Below are positions 16,711 through 25,166 of a stretch of 64,000 bases of DNA, piece after piece. Numbering within the stretch: the stretch's first letter is position 1; every line of letters begins with the position of its first letter. Both the position numbers and the translations under genes were made by a program. The notes under the pieces were generated by a model. The model was given only the letters and a program-made list of their open reading frames with translations, searched no databases and was not told the DNA's origin. This DNA comes from Maricaulis sp965228215 (GTDB lineage Bacteria; Pseudomonadota; Alphaproteobacteria; Caulobacterales; Maricaulaceae): the NCBI GenBank assembly GCA_965228215.1, contig OZ245800.1:372001-436000 (forward strand). Reading direction: 5' to 3'.

Positions 16711-17487
16711 GTGGCAGACACAGACCCGATCAAGCAGTTCGAGATCCACGAAGTCTACAGCTTCGAGCTCTTCGGCTATGACTTGTCCTTCACCAATTCC
16801 AGCTTCTTCATGGTGCTGACGACGGTGTTGACGATCACCCTCTTCTCGCTCGCGATGTCGAGCCGGGCGATGATCCCGAGCCGCGGTCAGTCGGTGGCGG
16901 AGATCATATACGGCTTCGTGGCGGACATAGTGCGATCGACCGCGGGTCCGGACGCACTGCGCTTCTTCCCGCTGGTCTTCACGCTCTTCATCTTCATCCT
17001 GGTCGCCAACATGCTCGGCATGTTCCCCTATTTCCCGGCACCGGGCTGGCATTCCTTTACCGTTACGAGCCATCTGATCGTCACCGTCGCCCTGGCCATG
17101 CTGGTCTGGCTGACCGTGATCATCTACGGCGTCTACAAGAACGGCTTCAAATTCCTGAAACTCTTCGTACCGAGCGGTGTGCCGGGCTATATCCTGCCCT
17201 TCGTGACGCTGATCGAGGTGATCTCCTTCATCTCCCGTCCGATCAGCCACTCGGTCCGTCTGTTCGCCAACATGCTGGCCGGACACATTCTTCTCAAGGT
17301 TTTCGCAGGCTTCATCGTCATGCTGGGCGGCGCCATGGGCGCCGGCGGTTACCTCCTCGGTATCGCACCCTTCGCCATGACCCTGGGTCTGACGGCTCTC
17401 GAATTCCTGGTGGCCTTCCTTCAGGCCTATGTGTTTGCGGTTCTGACCTGTATCTACCTGTCAGACGCGCTTCACCCGGGACACTAG
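16711..17487 (+). CDS. atpB: ATP synthase F0 subunit a
   Basis: A 258-aa polytopic membrane subunit forming the two proton half-channels next to the c-ring. The essential arginine is in ISHSVRLFANMLAGH (about residue 186), and the C-terminal helix motif LEFLVAFLQAYVFAVLTCIY is conserved. The N-terminal IKQFEIHEVY segment is typical of alphaproteobacterial subunit a. The GTG start follows GAGAGAGGCCGGGC. F1 genes are not adjacent, as usual for alphaproteobacteria where F0 and F1 operons are separate. Confidence 0.97.
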   Translation: MADTDPIKQFEIHEVYSFELFGYDLSFTNSSFFMVLTTVLTITLFSLAMSSRAMIPSRGQSVAEIIYGFVADIVRSTAGPDALRFFPLVFTLFIFILVANMLGMFPYFPAPGWHSFTVTSHLIVTVALAMLVWLTVIIYGVYKNGFKFLKLFVPSGVPGYILPFVTLIEVISFISRPISHSVRLFANMLAGHILLKVFAGFIVMLGGAMGAGGYLLGIAPFAMTLGLTALEFLVAFLQAYVFAVLTCIYLSDALHPGH

Positions 17488-17544
17488 TTCAGTATCAACC
17501 ATCAACTTTCATTTGATCATTCGATCTTCCTAAGGAGTACCATC

Positions 17545-17772
17545 ATGGAAGCGGAAGCAGCTAAATACATCGGTGCCGGTCTGGCTTGCCTCGGCATGCT
17601 CGGAGCCGCCGTCGGCGTGGGCAATATCTTCGGTTCCTTCCTTCAGGGCGCCATGCGCAATCCGTCTGCTGCACAACAGCAGTTCGGTAACCTGATCTTC
17701 GGCTTCGCCGTGACCGAAGCTCTGGGCATCTTCTCGCTGCTCATTGCTCTGCTCCTGCTCTTCGCCGTCTAA
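17545..17772 (+). CDS. atpE: ATP synthase F0 subunit c
   Basis: A 75-aa two-helix proteolipid that forms the rotor ring. The polar loop is RNPSAAQQQ (residues 38-46) and the proton-carrying carboxylate is Glu58 in FAVTEALGIF. The first helix is glycine rich (GAGLACLGMLGAAVGVG), as required for tight ring packing. A strong ribosome site, TAAGGAG (17531-17537), precedes the ATG, in keeping with the need for many copies per complex. No second Na+-ligand pattern is seen, so H+ coupling is expected. Confidence 0.97.
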   Translation: MEAEAAKYIGAGLACLGMLGAAVGVGNIFGSFLQGAMRNPSAAQQQFGNLIFGFAVTEALGIFSLLIALLLLFAV

Positions 17773-17845
17773 TAAGCGCTGCGGCCACACCTACCTGGCG
17801 TGGCCGCGGATTCTCCTTTCCTCCAGGTGAAGGAGCACGCGTTCG

Positions 17846-18400
17846 ATGACGCAGGCACCGCATACTGAAGCGGCAGAATACGCAGCGGATCACGCATCCG
17901 GCGTCTTCCCGCCCTTCGACCCGACCTATTTCCCGTCGCAGCTCTTCTGGCTGGCGATCAGCTTCATCGCGCTCTACATCGCGTTGGATCGCTTCATCCT
18001 GCCGAAGATCAAGACGACGATCGAGGATCGCAAGGACCGTATCGCCGACGATCTGGATGCTGCGGCCCAGGCCAAGGCGGACGCGGAAGCGGCCGGCGAA
18101 GCCTACGAGCAGTCCCTGGCGGAAGCCCGGTCCAAGGCACACGGTATCGCCGCCGAGACCCGCAAGGCTCTCGACGCGGAACTCGCTGCCGAGTCTGCCG
18201 AGGTTGAAGCCGAACTGGCGGCCAAGCAGGAAGCGGCTGAAAAAGCCATCCGCACGGCCAAGTCCAAGGCACAGGCTGAAGTCCGGGGCATTGCAGCCTC
18301 CGCGACCGCAGCGGCTGTCGAGGCCCTGTCCGGTGTTGAGATCGCCGAGACGGATGCCGACAAGGCTGTCGGCGACCTGATCGACGCGAAGGAGGCCTGA
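17846..18400 (+). CDS. ATP synthase F0 subunit b'
   Basis: A 184-aa peripheral-stalk subunit. After an N-terminal polar segment there is one membrane helix (PSQLFWLAISFIALYIALDRFI, about residues 31-52) and a long Ala/Glu/Lys-rich helix that dimerises with subunit b. A b' gene beside a b gene is characteristic of alphaproteobacteria and photosynthetic bacteria. Unusually little separates it from the next gene: TGA and the next ATG are one base apart, suggesting coupled translation and 1:1 production. Confidence 0.93.
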   Translation: MTQAPHTEAAEYAADHASGVFPPFDPTYFPSQLFWLAISFIALYIALDRFILPKIKTTIEDRKDRIADDLDAAAQAKADAEAAGEAYEQSLAEARSKAHGIAAETRKALDAELAAESAEVEAELAAKQEAAEKAIRTAKSKAQAEVRGIAASATAAAVEALSGVEIAETDADKAVGDLIDAKEA

Positions 18401-18401
18401 G

Positions 18402-18947
18402 ATGAGACTGGCTGATGAAGCGAGCGAATACGGCGCTGAATCCGGCGGCCTGTTTGCCTACATGATCGGCGATCCGTCCTTCTACGCCTTCCTGGCCCTG
18501 ATCGCCTTCTTCGTGCTGCTCGGCTGGCTGGGCGTGCACAAGACGATCGCCAAGGCCCTGGACGACCGTGCCGACGCAATCCGCGACGAGCTGGGCGAAG
18601 CCAAGCGACTGCGCGAGGAAGCGCAGGAAATGCTGGCCTCCTACCAGCGTCGCCAGCGTGAAGCTGAAGCCGAGGCCGACGCCATCGTCGACCAGGCAAA
18701 GGCTGAGGCCAAGATCCTCAAGGACGAAGCCCGCAAGGAGCTCAGCGACCGTCTGGAACGCCGCACGGCCATGGCCGAGCAGCGTATTGCCCAGGCCGAG
18801 GCTGCTGCCGCTGCCGAGGTGAAGGCTGCTGCCGCCGAACTGGCTGCCGCTGCTGCCGAGGAGCTGATCAAGTCCAAGCTGAAGAAGACGGATCTGAACA
18901 AGCTCGTCGATGCTGACATCAAGACGGTTGGCGATCGCCTGAACTGA
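18402..18947 (+). CDS. atpF: ATP synthase F0 subunit b
   Basis: A 181-aa stator subunit with one N-terminal membrane helix (FYAFLALIAFFVLLGWLGV, about residues 26-44) and a long charged coiled coil (AKRLREEAQEMLASYQRR and on) that reaches up to F1. The last gene of the F0 operon, followed 20 bases later by a strong hairpin terminator. The start is one base after the b' stop. Composition (Ala/Glu/Lys repeats) is as expected for the family. Confidence 0.95.
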   Translation: MRLADEASEYGAESGGLFAYMIGDPSFYAFLALIAFFVLLGWLGVHKTIAKALDDRADAIRDELGEAKRLREEAQEMLASYQRRQREAEAEADAIVDQAKAEAKILKDEARKELSDRLERRTAMAEQRIAQAEAAAAAEVKAAAAELAAAAAEELIKSKLKKTDLNKLVDADIKTVGDRLN

Positions 18948-18968
18948 TCCTCGGAATACCGAGCAAAC

Positions 18969-19005
18969 AAAAGGCCCGCAGCACTCGCTGCGGGCCTTTT
19001 TGTTT
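18969..19005. terminator. Strong bidirectional intrinsic terminator
   Basis: AAGGCCCGCAG (18971-18981) pairs perfectly with CTGCGGGCCTT (18989-18999) and is flanked by A-rich and T-rich runs, so it can stop atpF transcripts on the plus strand and the convergent small membrane-protein gene on the minus strand. Confidence 0.9.
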
Positions 19006-19022
19006 GTCGCCGGACAACCAGA

Positions 19023-19334
19023 TCAATTGGCCGGGTCGGTTTCCTTCTCGCCGAAGGCCCAGCGGACCCGCTTCCACAGCCAGGGGAAGCGCTTGATCGT
19101 ACGGGTGATGATGCGGTGCAGGGTCTTGGAGGCTGCAGCCACCATGATCAGGCCGATAAAGCCGATCGCCGCCCCGATGGGCAGGATGGGTGTCAGAAGA
19201 CCGATCGGCACGGCAATGGCCATCAGAGCCAGGCCAAGCGCAACGATAATGGTCCGGATGACCAGCACAATGGCGGCACCGAACGCATTCTTCTGCGCCA
19301 GACCGTTCAGGTGCTCATTCATCTCTGCGACCAT
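19023..19334 (-). CDS. Small two-helix membrane protein, unknown function
   Basis: A 103-aa protein. A short polar N-terminus is followed by two hydrophobic stretches, AAIVLVIRTIIVALGLALMA and a second around GLLTPILPIGAAIGFIGLIM, then a basic tail (RIITRTIKRFPWLWKRVRW). The overall pattern recalls short PGPGW-type membrane proteins but the defining motif is not present. I do not recognise it. ATG at 19334 is preceded by a purine run GCGAGGAGAGG; an ATG four codons in (19322) is equally possible. A 7-bp inverted repeat (19357-19363 with 19373-19379) lies in its leader. It converges on the ATP synthase terminator. Confidence 0.7.
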   Translation of the reverse strand: MVAEMNEHLNGLAQKNAFGAAIVLVIRTIIVALGLALMAIAVPIGLLTPILPIGAAIGFIGLIMVAAASKTLHRIITRTIKRFPWLWKRVRWAFGEKETDPAN

Positions 19335-19595
19335 CCTCTCCTCGCCTCGCCGTGTGGCGCACCGGAAAACATGGTGCGCGGGGCCAGACAGGCAACACTT
19401 AATTCGTAAACTTGACCCCAATGCGAGACAAAAACGCCCAAATTCGGGCGCCCGCCAGCTTTGGTGCCATCGCTGTGGCTTTCACGCACCGCCAAGACGG
19501 TTAACCATGAACACCCAGTATTGGTAGAGGGATATGGACCTAACCGGTCCCCTCGTTAACCCTGCGGACTGCGAAAACCGTCCACGCCTCATAAA

Positions 19596-19793
19596 TTACT
19601 CGTGACCGGCCTCCCTGTCAGCCGAAAGCGCAAAAGCAGCTGCAGTTGAGGCAGCAGGTTCGTCACCCAGGGAAACATGATCCCGCAACAACCAGGCGGA
19701 TCCACCAAGGATGACGACCAGAACGGCCAGGACCAGGACCGGACCGCGCCGGGACCGGCGACGGAAGGAAAAGCGGCGGGAACGAAACAGCAT
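19596..19793 (-). CDS. Small arginine-rich single-pass membrane protein
   Basis: A 65-aa protein: N-terminal MLFRSRRFSFRRRSRRGP with ten arginines, one hydrophobic helix VLVLAVLVVILGGSAWLL, and a short acidic/alanine tail. The layout predicts an N-in, C-out single-pass protein by the positive-inside rule. GGAG lies five bases before the ATG. It stands alone; there is no similarity I recognise. It is called mainly on its ribosome site and the clean topology, so it remains a prediction. Confidence 0.5.
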   Translation of the reverse strand: MLFRSRRFSFRRRSRRGPVLVLAVLVVILGGSAWLLRDHVSLGDEPAASTAAAFALSADREAGHE

Positions 19794-19924
19794 GGGCACT
19801 CCGGGGGCTGAGGCTCAATCCCGGCATGAAACCACGCCACCCGCAGGCGCTGGATTAAATCTTTGACGGAAGTTGGAAACAAATTTGAGTAATCGCGAGG
19901 CCGGGCGGGACCTGCGACGAGCCA

Positions 19925-20161
19925 ATGCCTCTGCCCCCACCAGAGAATTTCGTGAATGTTGGCGCGATGAACTACATCGTCATAACGATTGTCGGAACGT
20001 GCATTGCTGCAGCACTCGCCGCTCGGCATCTGACGGTTACGGCAGAGCCAGGATCTGTTTTCGGGGCCGTTATGTCGTTCAGCTGGACACTTTTTCGGAT
20101 CATTGCCGCCGTGTTTGCCTCTTGGGCAGTCGTCTTCCTGATGTTCTCGACGATGATGTAA
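19925..20161 (+). CDS. Small hypothetical two-helix membrane protein
   Basis: Up to 78 aa, with two hydrophobic helices (YIVITIVGTCIAAALAA and the stretch around FRIIAAVFASWAVVFLMF). An internal ATG at 19967 would start directly at the first helix (MNYIVITIVG) and may be the true start; neither start has a convincing ribosome site. The surrounding DNA is less GC-rich than the neighbouring housekeeping genes. It converges on gcvPB, whose terminator hairpin follows its stop. Function unknown. Confidence 0.4.
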   Translation: MPLPPPENFVNVGAMNYIVITIVGTCIAAALAARHLTVTAEPGSVFGAVMSFSWTLFRIIAAVFASWAVVFLMFSTMM

Positions 20162-20189
20162 CCCAAGCTTCCGCCGGTTGAGCCAAAGA

Positions 20190-20216
20190 AAAAGGGCGGA
20201 CCGTTGGGCCCGCCCT
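20190..20216 (-). terminator. Terminator of the glycine cleavage operon
   Basis: On the minus strand GGGCGG (20215-20210) pairs with CCGCCC (20199-20194), followed by TTTTTCTTT. The U-run lies on the gcvPB side, so it ends the gcv transcript 24 bases after the gcvPB stop. Confidence 0.75.
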
Positions 20217-20238
20217 CTTCATCAGATCCGAAGCGCGA

Positions 20239-21813
20239 TTACTCCGCGGCTTCCAGTTCCGGGTCCTCGGCCGGGGTCCAGCGCAGGATCGGCTGGCGCG
20301 CGGCCTTGGTCTCGTCGAGGCGCTTGGTCGGTGCGAAGACCGGTGCTGCCTGGAAACGTTCCGTCTCGCCGGCCTTGGCGGCCAGGGAGAGCGCTTCCAT
20401 CACGTCGGCGAAGCGGTCGAGCGTCGCCTTGGACTCGGTCTCGGTCGGCTCGATCAGCATGGCGCCGTGGACGACGAGCGGGAAATACATCGTCATCGGG
20501 TGATAACCCTCATCGATCATTGCCTTGGCGAAATCGAGCGTGGTCACGCCCGTATCCTTGAGGAAACGATCGTCGAACAGGGCTTCGTGCATGCAGATCC
20601 CGTCAAAGGCCGGGGTCATGACATGTTTCAGGCGGGCCAGGATGTAATTGGCATTGAGGACGGAATCCTCGGCCACCTGTTTCAGACCATCCGTGCCGTG
20701 GCTCATCATGTAGGTGAGCGCGCGCGTGAACATGCCCATCTGGCCGTGAAAGGCGACCATGCGGCCAAAGGGATCACCCTCGGCTTCATGCTCGTGCTCG
20801 ACCAGTTTCCAGGTCTCGCCATCCTTTTTCACGAACGGCACCGGCGCGAAGGGCGCCAGGGCATCGGAAAGCACGGTCGGACCGGCACCGGGACCACCCC
20901 CGCCATGCGGCGTGGAGAAGGTCTTGTGCAGGTTGATGTGCATAGCGTCGACACCGAGATCGCCCGGGCGGACCCGGCCGACAATGGCGTTGAAATTGGC
21001 GCCATCGCAGTAGAAATAGCCGCCGGCCTCGTGGATGAGATCAGCGATTTCCTTGATGTCGCGCTCGAACAGGCCGCACGTATTCGGATTGGTCAGCATA
21101 ATGCCGGCGACATCATCGCCGAGCTTGGCCTTGAGAGCCTCCATGTCGACGCGCCCGGTCTCGTCGGCCGGGATCTCGTCACAGGTGAAGCCGCACTGTA
21201 CGGCCGTGGCCGGGTTCGTGCCGTGGGCCGATTCCGGCACCAGGACGCGGCGGCGTTGGGTCTGTCCGTCTGCATCCAGCTTGGCGCGGATCGCCATCAT
21301 GCCGCAGAACTCGCCATGGGCACCAGCTTTCGGCGACATCGCCACGGCCGGCATGCCGGTGAGCGTCATCAACCAGTGGGCCAGCTCACCGATCACCTCA
21401 TAGGCACCCTGTACCGTCGAGGCCGGCTGCATCGGGTGCACATCGGCGAAGCCCGGCAGGCGGGCCATTTTCTCGTTGAGACGCGGATTGTGCTTCATCG
21501 TGCACGAACCGAGCGGGTAGAAGCCCAGATCGATCGCGTAATTCTTGCGGCTCAGGCGCACATAATGGCGCATGGTTTCCGGCTCGGAGAGACCGGGCAG
21601 GCCAATCTCGTCCGTACGCTCCAGACCGCCCAAGCGGCTGGGCGTGCCTTTCGGCTCGGGCAGATCGACACCCGTATTGTCGCCGGCACGGCGTTCGAAG
21701 ATCAGCGGCTCGGCCTGGTCCAGCCCCTTGGAGCCGGAGAAGGTCTCGGCATAACCGCCGGTGGAGATATTGTCCGCGATACGGGTCGGACGTCCTTGCG
21801 AATTCATACCCAT
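20239..21813 (-). CDS. gcvPB: Glycine dehydrogenase (decarboxylating) subunit 2
   Basis: A 524-aa PLP-dependent half of glycine decarboxylase (P protein). The lysine that binds pyridoxal phosphate is in HINLHKTFSTPHGGGGPG, the hallmark of the C-terminal P-protein half. With GcvPA it decarboxylates glycine and loads the aminomethyl group on the lipoyl arm of GcvH. Its ATG shares one base with the gcvPA stop (TAATG), so translation is coupled. It is the last gene of the operon. Confidence 0.97.
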   Translation of the reverse strand: MGMNSQGRPTRIADNISTGGYAETFSGSKGLDQAEPLIFERRAGDNTGVDLPEPKGTPSRLGGLERTDEIGLPGLSEPETMRHYVRLSRKNYAIDLGFYPLGSCTMKHNPRLNEKMARLPGFADVHPMQPASTVQGAYEVIGELAHWLMTLTGMPAVAMSPKAGAHGEFCGMMAIRAKLDADGQTQRRRVLVPESAHGTNPATAVQCGFTCDEIPADETGRVDMEALKAKLGDDVAGIMLTNPNTCGLFERDIKEIADLIHEAGGYFYCDGANFNAIVGRVRPGDLGVDAMHINLHKTFSTPHGGGGPGAGPTVLSDALAPFAPVPFVKKDGETWKLVEHEHEAEGDPFGRMVAFHGQMGMFTRALTYMMSHGTDGLKQVAEDSVLNANYILARLKHVMTPAFDGICMHEALFDDRFLKDTGVTTLDFAKAMIDEGYHPMTMYFPLVVHGAMLIEPTETESKATLDRFADVMEALSLAAKAGETERFQAAPVFAPTKRLDETKAARQPILRWTPAEDPELEAAE

Positions 21814-23156
21814 TAGAGAACACCCCGCAGAGCTTTTTCGAAGGCGCCGAGATCGTCTTCGGTATTGGTTTCAGTGGCCGCGACGATCAGCAGATCCTCG
21901 AACTGGCCGGGATAGAGCCGGCTGGCCGGAACACCGCCCAGCACACCCATTTCAGCGAGCTTGTTGCAGATCTCGTTGGCATTGCCCGGGACACGCACGG
22001 TGAATTCGTTGAAGAAGCTGTCATTGAGCACTTCAACGCCCTCGATACCGCCGAGGCGGTCAGCGAGCTCGCAGGCTGTCTCGTGGCTGAGACGGGCCAT
22101 CTGGCGCAGGCCGGTCTCGCCCAGCAGCGTCATGTGGATCGTCCAGGCCAGGGCGCACAGGCCGGAATTGGTGCAGATATTCGAGGTCGCCTTGTCGCGG
22201 CGGATATGCTGTTCACGCGTGGAAAGCGTCAGCACGTAGCCGCGGCGGCCATCGGCATCTACCGTCTCGCCGGCCAGACGGCCCGGCATCTGTCGGATGA
22301 AACGGCGATCATCCTTGCAGGCGAAGAGGCCCACATAAGGTCCGCCGAAATTCAGGCCGACACCGATTGACTGGCCTTCACCGACGGCAATGTCGGCGCC
22401 CATCGCGCCCGGTGCTTCCACCAGGCCCAGGGAGACGGCTTCCGTGAAGACCGCGATGACCAGAGCGCCCTTGGCGTGGGCGGCTTCGGAGATGGCACGC
22501 AGATCGTGCAGCTGGCCGAAAATGTCCGGCGTCTGCACCACGACACAGGCCGTGCTGTCATCGATCGCATTGATCGTCTCGGAGAGATCGACCAGGCCGC
22601 TGTCCGTCGCCTCGATCTCGACGTCGGAATACTTGGCCAGCGTCTTGGTGGCCTCGATGTAGTGCGGGTGGACCGTGCCGGCCATGACGGCCTTGAAACG
22701 CTTGGTCACACGGGCCGCCATCATCACGGCCTCGGCACAGGCCGTGGAGCCGTCATACATGGAGGCATTGGCCACATCCATGCCGGTCAGGAGCGCGACC
22801 TGGGTCTGGAATTCGAACAGGGTCTGCAGCGTGCCCTGCGAGATTTCCGGCTGGTACGGCGTGTAGGCCGTCAGGAATTCCGAGCGCTGGATCAGGTGAT
22901 CCACCGTTGATGGGATGTGGTGCTTGTACGCCCCTGCCCCCACGAAGAACGGTGCCTGGCCGGCGGAGATATTCTTCGCCGCCATGGCCGACATGGCCCG
23001 TTCCACCTGAAGCTCGCCCTGCTTTTTCGGCAGGTCGATCAGACCATCCAGACGGCCCGCCTCGGGCACGTCGGCAAAGAGGTCATCAACCGAGGCGACA
23101 CCGATCGTGTCGAGCATCGCCTTGCGGTCTGCCTCTGTATGGGGGAGGTAACGCAT
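21813..23156 (-). CDS. gcvPA: Glycine dehydrogenase (decarboxylating) subunit 1
   Basis: A 447-aa N-terminal-type half of the split P protein. It shows MRYLPHTEADRKAML at the start, FVGAGAYKHHIPSTVD, YTPYQPEISQGTLQTLFEFQ and MDVANASMYDGSTACAEA, all conserved in GcvPA. It has no PLP lysine, which is on GcvPB; the two form a heterotetramer in the family. Its ATG overlaps the stop of the preceding membrane-protein gene by one base (TAATG), the same junction as with gcvPB. Confidence 0.97.
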   Translation of the reverse strand: MRYLPHTEADRKAMLDTIGVASVDDLFADVPEAGRLDGLIDLPKKQGELQVERAMSAMAAKNISAGQAPFFVGAGAYKHHIPSTVDHLIQRSEFLTAYTPYQPEISQGTLQTLFEFQTQVALLTGMDVANASMYDGSTACAEAVMMAARVTKRFKAVMAGTVHPHYIEATKTLAKYSDVEIEATDSGLVDLSETINAIDDSTACVVVQTPDIFGQLHDLRAISEAAHAKGALVIAVFTEAVSLGLVEAPGAMGADIAVGEGQSIGVGLNFGGPYVGLFACKDDRRFIRQMPGRLAGETVDADGRRGYVLTLSTREQHIRRDKATSNICTNSGLCALAWTIHMTLLGETGLRQMARLSHETACELADRLGGIEGVEVLNDSFFNEFTVRVPGNANEICNKLAEMGVLGGVPASRLYPGQFEDLLIVAATETNTEDDLGAFEKALRGVL

Positions 23157-23572
23157 TAGTTCACCTTAGATGTTGATTTCATTGTCCTTGACACCACGCC
23201 ATCTCTACCGGCACTGAATACGACGACGATGGCAGTCCAAATGAGGGCCGCACCCAATGTCGTCACGTCGTTCCAGTTGCCGAATCCGGACCGGGCCAAA
23301 GCTCCGACCAGTAAGATGGAGTGAGCGAGCACCAGCGCGAGAAACCCCACGGTGGACCAGCACTCGACTGTTCGCCAGTGGTTGCGATTTGCCCTTCGCC
23401 GCAGCCAGATCGCATTGAAATTTGCGAACAGGCTGACGGTTGAGAGGCAAATCCAGCATCCATGCACCACGTGAGCGGTCAAACTTGCGGTCGACAGCGT
23501 TCGCAAGCCAGCCACAATCAGCGCCACCAGCGCTGCATTGAAGCCAATTCGCATAATGGTCGACCACAACAC
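23156..23572 (-). CDS. Four-helix membrane protein embedded in the gcv operon
   Basis: A 138-aa protein with four hydrophobic stretches (around FNAALVALIVAG, HGCWICLSTVSLFANFNAIW, TVGFLALVLAHSILLVGALA and TTLGAALIWTAIVVVFSAG) and a polar C-terminus. It sits between gcvH (8-base gap) and gcvPA (one-base overlap, TAATG), so it is co-transcribed and probably translationally coupled. The GTG start has AAGG at good spacing, the AAG of which overlaps the gcvH TAA; an ATG at 23554 is the alternative. I recognise no family. The DNA is less GC-rich and codon use less biased than in the gcv genes, hinting at later insertion. A glycine or C1-related transport role would be speculation. Confidence 0.7.
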   Translation of the reverse strand: MLWSTIMRIGFNAALVALIVAGLRTLSTASLTAHVVHGCWICLSTVSLFANFNAIWLRRRANRNHWRTVECWSTVGFLALVLAHSILLVGALARSGFGNWNDVTTLGAALIWTAIVVVFSAGRDGVVSRTMKSTSKVN

Positions 23573-23580
23573 GTCCAGCC

Positions 23581-23946
23581 TTACGCGATGAATTCGTTGT
23601 ATCCGGCTTCGTCCATCAGGCCTTCCAGCTGGGACTTGTCGGAGAGTTTCAGTTTCACGAACCAGCCATCGCCCATCGGCGCGTCATTGACCTTGGCCGG
23701 CTCGCCTTCCAGGTCGTCATTGATGGCGGTGACTTCGCCATCGACCGGTGCGAACACGTCGGAAGCGGCCTTCACCGACTCGACAACGGCCATGTCATCG
23801 CCCTTGGACACGGTCTTGCCCGTTTCCGGCAGTTCCACGAAGACGATATCGCCCAGCTGTTCGGCAGCGTGAGCCGTGATGCCCACCGTGGCGTTGTCGC
23901 CATCGACGGTGATCCATTCGTGTTCGTCGGTGTAGTAAGTCGTCAT
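23581..23946 (-). CDS. gcvH: Glycine cleavage system H protein
   Basis: A 121-aa lipoyl carrier that shuttles the aminomethyl group between the P, T and L proteins. The lipoylated lysine is Lys59 in VVESVKAASDVFAP; EHEWI near the N-terminus and GWFVKLKLSD near the C-terminus are family features. Length is typical. It lies 41 bases after gcvT and 8 bases before the membrane-protein gene. Confidence 0.97.
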   Translation of the reverse strand: MTTYYTDEHEWITVDGDNATVGITAHAAEQLGDIVFVELPETGKTVSKGDDMAVVESVKAASDVFAPVDGEVTAINDDLEGEPAKVNDAPMGDGWFVKLKLSDKSQLEGLMDEAGYNEFIA

Positions 23947-23987
23947 TTGGGTATCCCTTCCCCAGTTTCAGGCCAGCTATTGCCGGA

Positions 23988-25103
23988 TCATCCCCGATAG
24001 AAATTCGCCGGTACAAACGGCATTTTGGTCACGACGGCCGGGCGTGCACGGCCGCGGACGAGAATGTCCAGCTCCGTACCCGGCTGCATGAAGGCACGGT
24101 CGACATAGCCCATGGCTACAGGTCCCTCGACCGTGGGTCCGAATCCGCCGGACGTCACCATGCCGACGATATTGCCGTCCTTGTCGGCGATCTCGGCGCC
24201 CTCGCGGGCCGGCGCGCCCTCAAGGCGCAGACCGATGCGTTTCTGGCAGGTTTTCTCTTCGATCTGCCGGGCGACCACGTCCGCACCCGGGAAATCGCCG
24301 CGATCGCGGCGCGAGCGGGCCATGGCCCAGATCAGCGAGGCCTCAACCGGCGTGCGATTGGTGTCCATGTCGTGGCCATAAAGACAGAGACCGGCTTCCA
24401 GGCGCAGGCTGTCGCGGGCACCCAGGCCGATCGGCTCCACCTCGTCCTGGTCCAGCAGGAGGCGGGCAATGCGTTCGGCGTCAGCTTGCGGGATCGAGAT
24501 CTCGAACCCGTCCTCGCCGGTATAACCCGAGCGCGAGATCAGCACGGACACGCCGTCCAGGTCGAACTCGCCGCATTGCATGAAGATCATCTCGCAGGAC
24601 GCGGGGCAGAGCCGGGCCATCACGTCTTTCGCCGCCGGGCCCTGCAGCGCCAGCAGCGCGCGGTCTTCCATGCGGGTCAGCGTGCCCTTGCCGGCCGTGT
24701 TGGCCTCGATATGGGCGAAGTCCTCGTTCTTCATGGCGGCATTGACCACCAGGAAGAGTGCATCGCCGACGATCGAACCACCCGGGCGGGAAACCATCAG
24801 GTCGTCGCGGATACCGCCCTGCTCATTCAGGAGAAGCGTGTATTTCTGCTCGCCGGCGTCCAGGGCTTCGAGATCCGCCGTGATCAGGGCTTCCAGAGCC
24901 GTCGCATCGCCCTCATAGCGGGCCTGGCCCATGTGCGAGACGTCGAAGAGTCCGGCACGGGCGCGGCAATGCTTGTGCTCGCCCATGATGCCCAGCGGAT
25001 ACTGGACCGGCATGTCATAGCCGGCGAAGGGCACCATCTTGCCGCCGAGCTCGACATGGAGCGCGTGCAGCGGTGTTTTCAGAAGGGTATCGGTGTCGGC
25101 CAT
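23988..25103 (-). CDS. gcvT: Aminomethyltransferase (glycine cleavage T protein)
   Basis: A 371-aa folate-dependent enzyme that moves the methylene from GcvH-bound aminomethyl to tetrahydrofolate and releases ammonia. Recognisable blocks are MVPFAGYDMPVQYPLGIMGE, LFDVSHMGQ, YTGEDGFEISIP and the C-terminal GCV_T domain (GMVTSGGFGPTVEGPVAMGY). The ATG at 25101-25103 gives MADTDTLLKTPLHALH; the frame is open 18 codons further up into the riboswitch region but without similarity. It is the first gene of the operon behind the glycine riboswitch. Confidence 0.96.
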   Translation of the reverse strand: MADTDTLLKTPLHALHVELGGKMVPFAGYDMPVQYPLGIMGEHKHCRARAGLFDVSHMGQARYEGDATALEALITADLEALDAGEQKYTLLLNEQGGIRDDLMVSRPGGSIVGDALFLVVNAAMKNEDFAHIEANTAGKGTLTRMEDRALLALQGPAAKDVMARLCPASCEMIFMQCGEFDLDGVSVLISRSGYTGEDGFEISIPQADAERIARLLLDQDEVEPIGLGARDSLRLEAGLCLYGHDMDTNRTPVEASLIWAMARSRRDRGDFPGADVVARQIEEKTCQKRIGLRLEGAPAREGAEIADKDGNIVGMVTSGGFGPTVEGPVAMGYVDRAFMQPGTELDILVRGRARPAVVTKMPFVPANFYRG

Positions 25104-25166
25104 CGTATCGGGTCCTTGCAAGCAACTGTTTCCTGCAAGCCTGGAAAAGACCCGCAAGCCGTTGCC

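Noticed and set aside
19501..19508. TTAACCAT as a functional CtrA site
   Set aside because: Only a half-site; no gene starts within a sensible distance downstream on either strand, so it is mentioned as context only.
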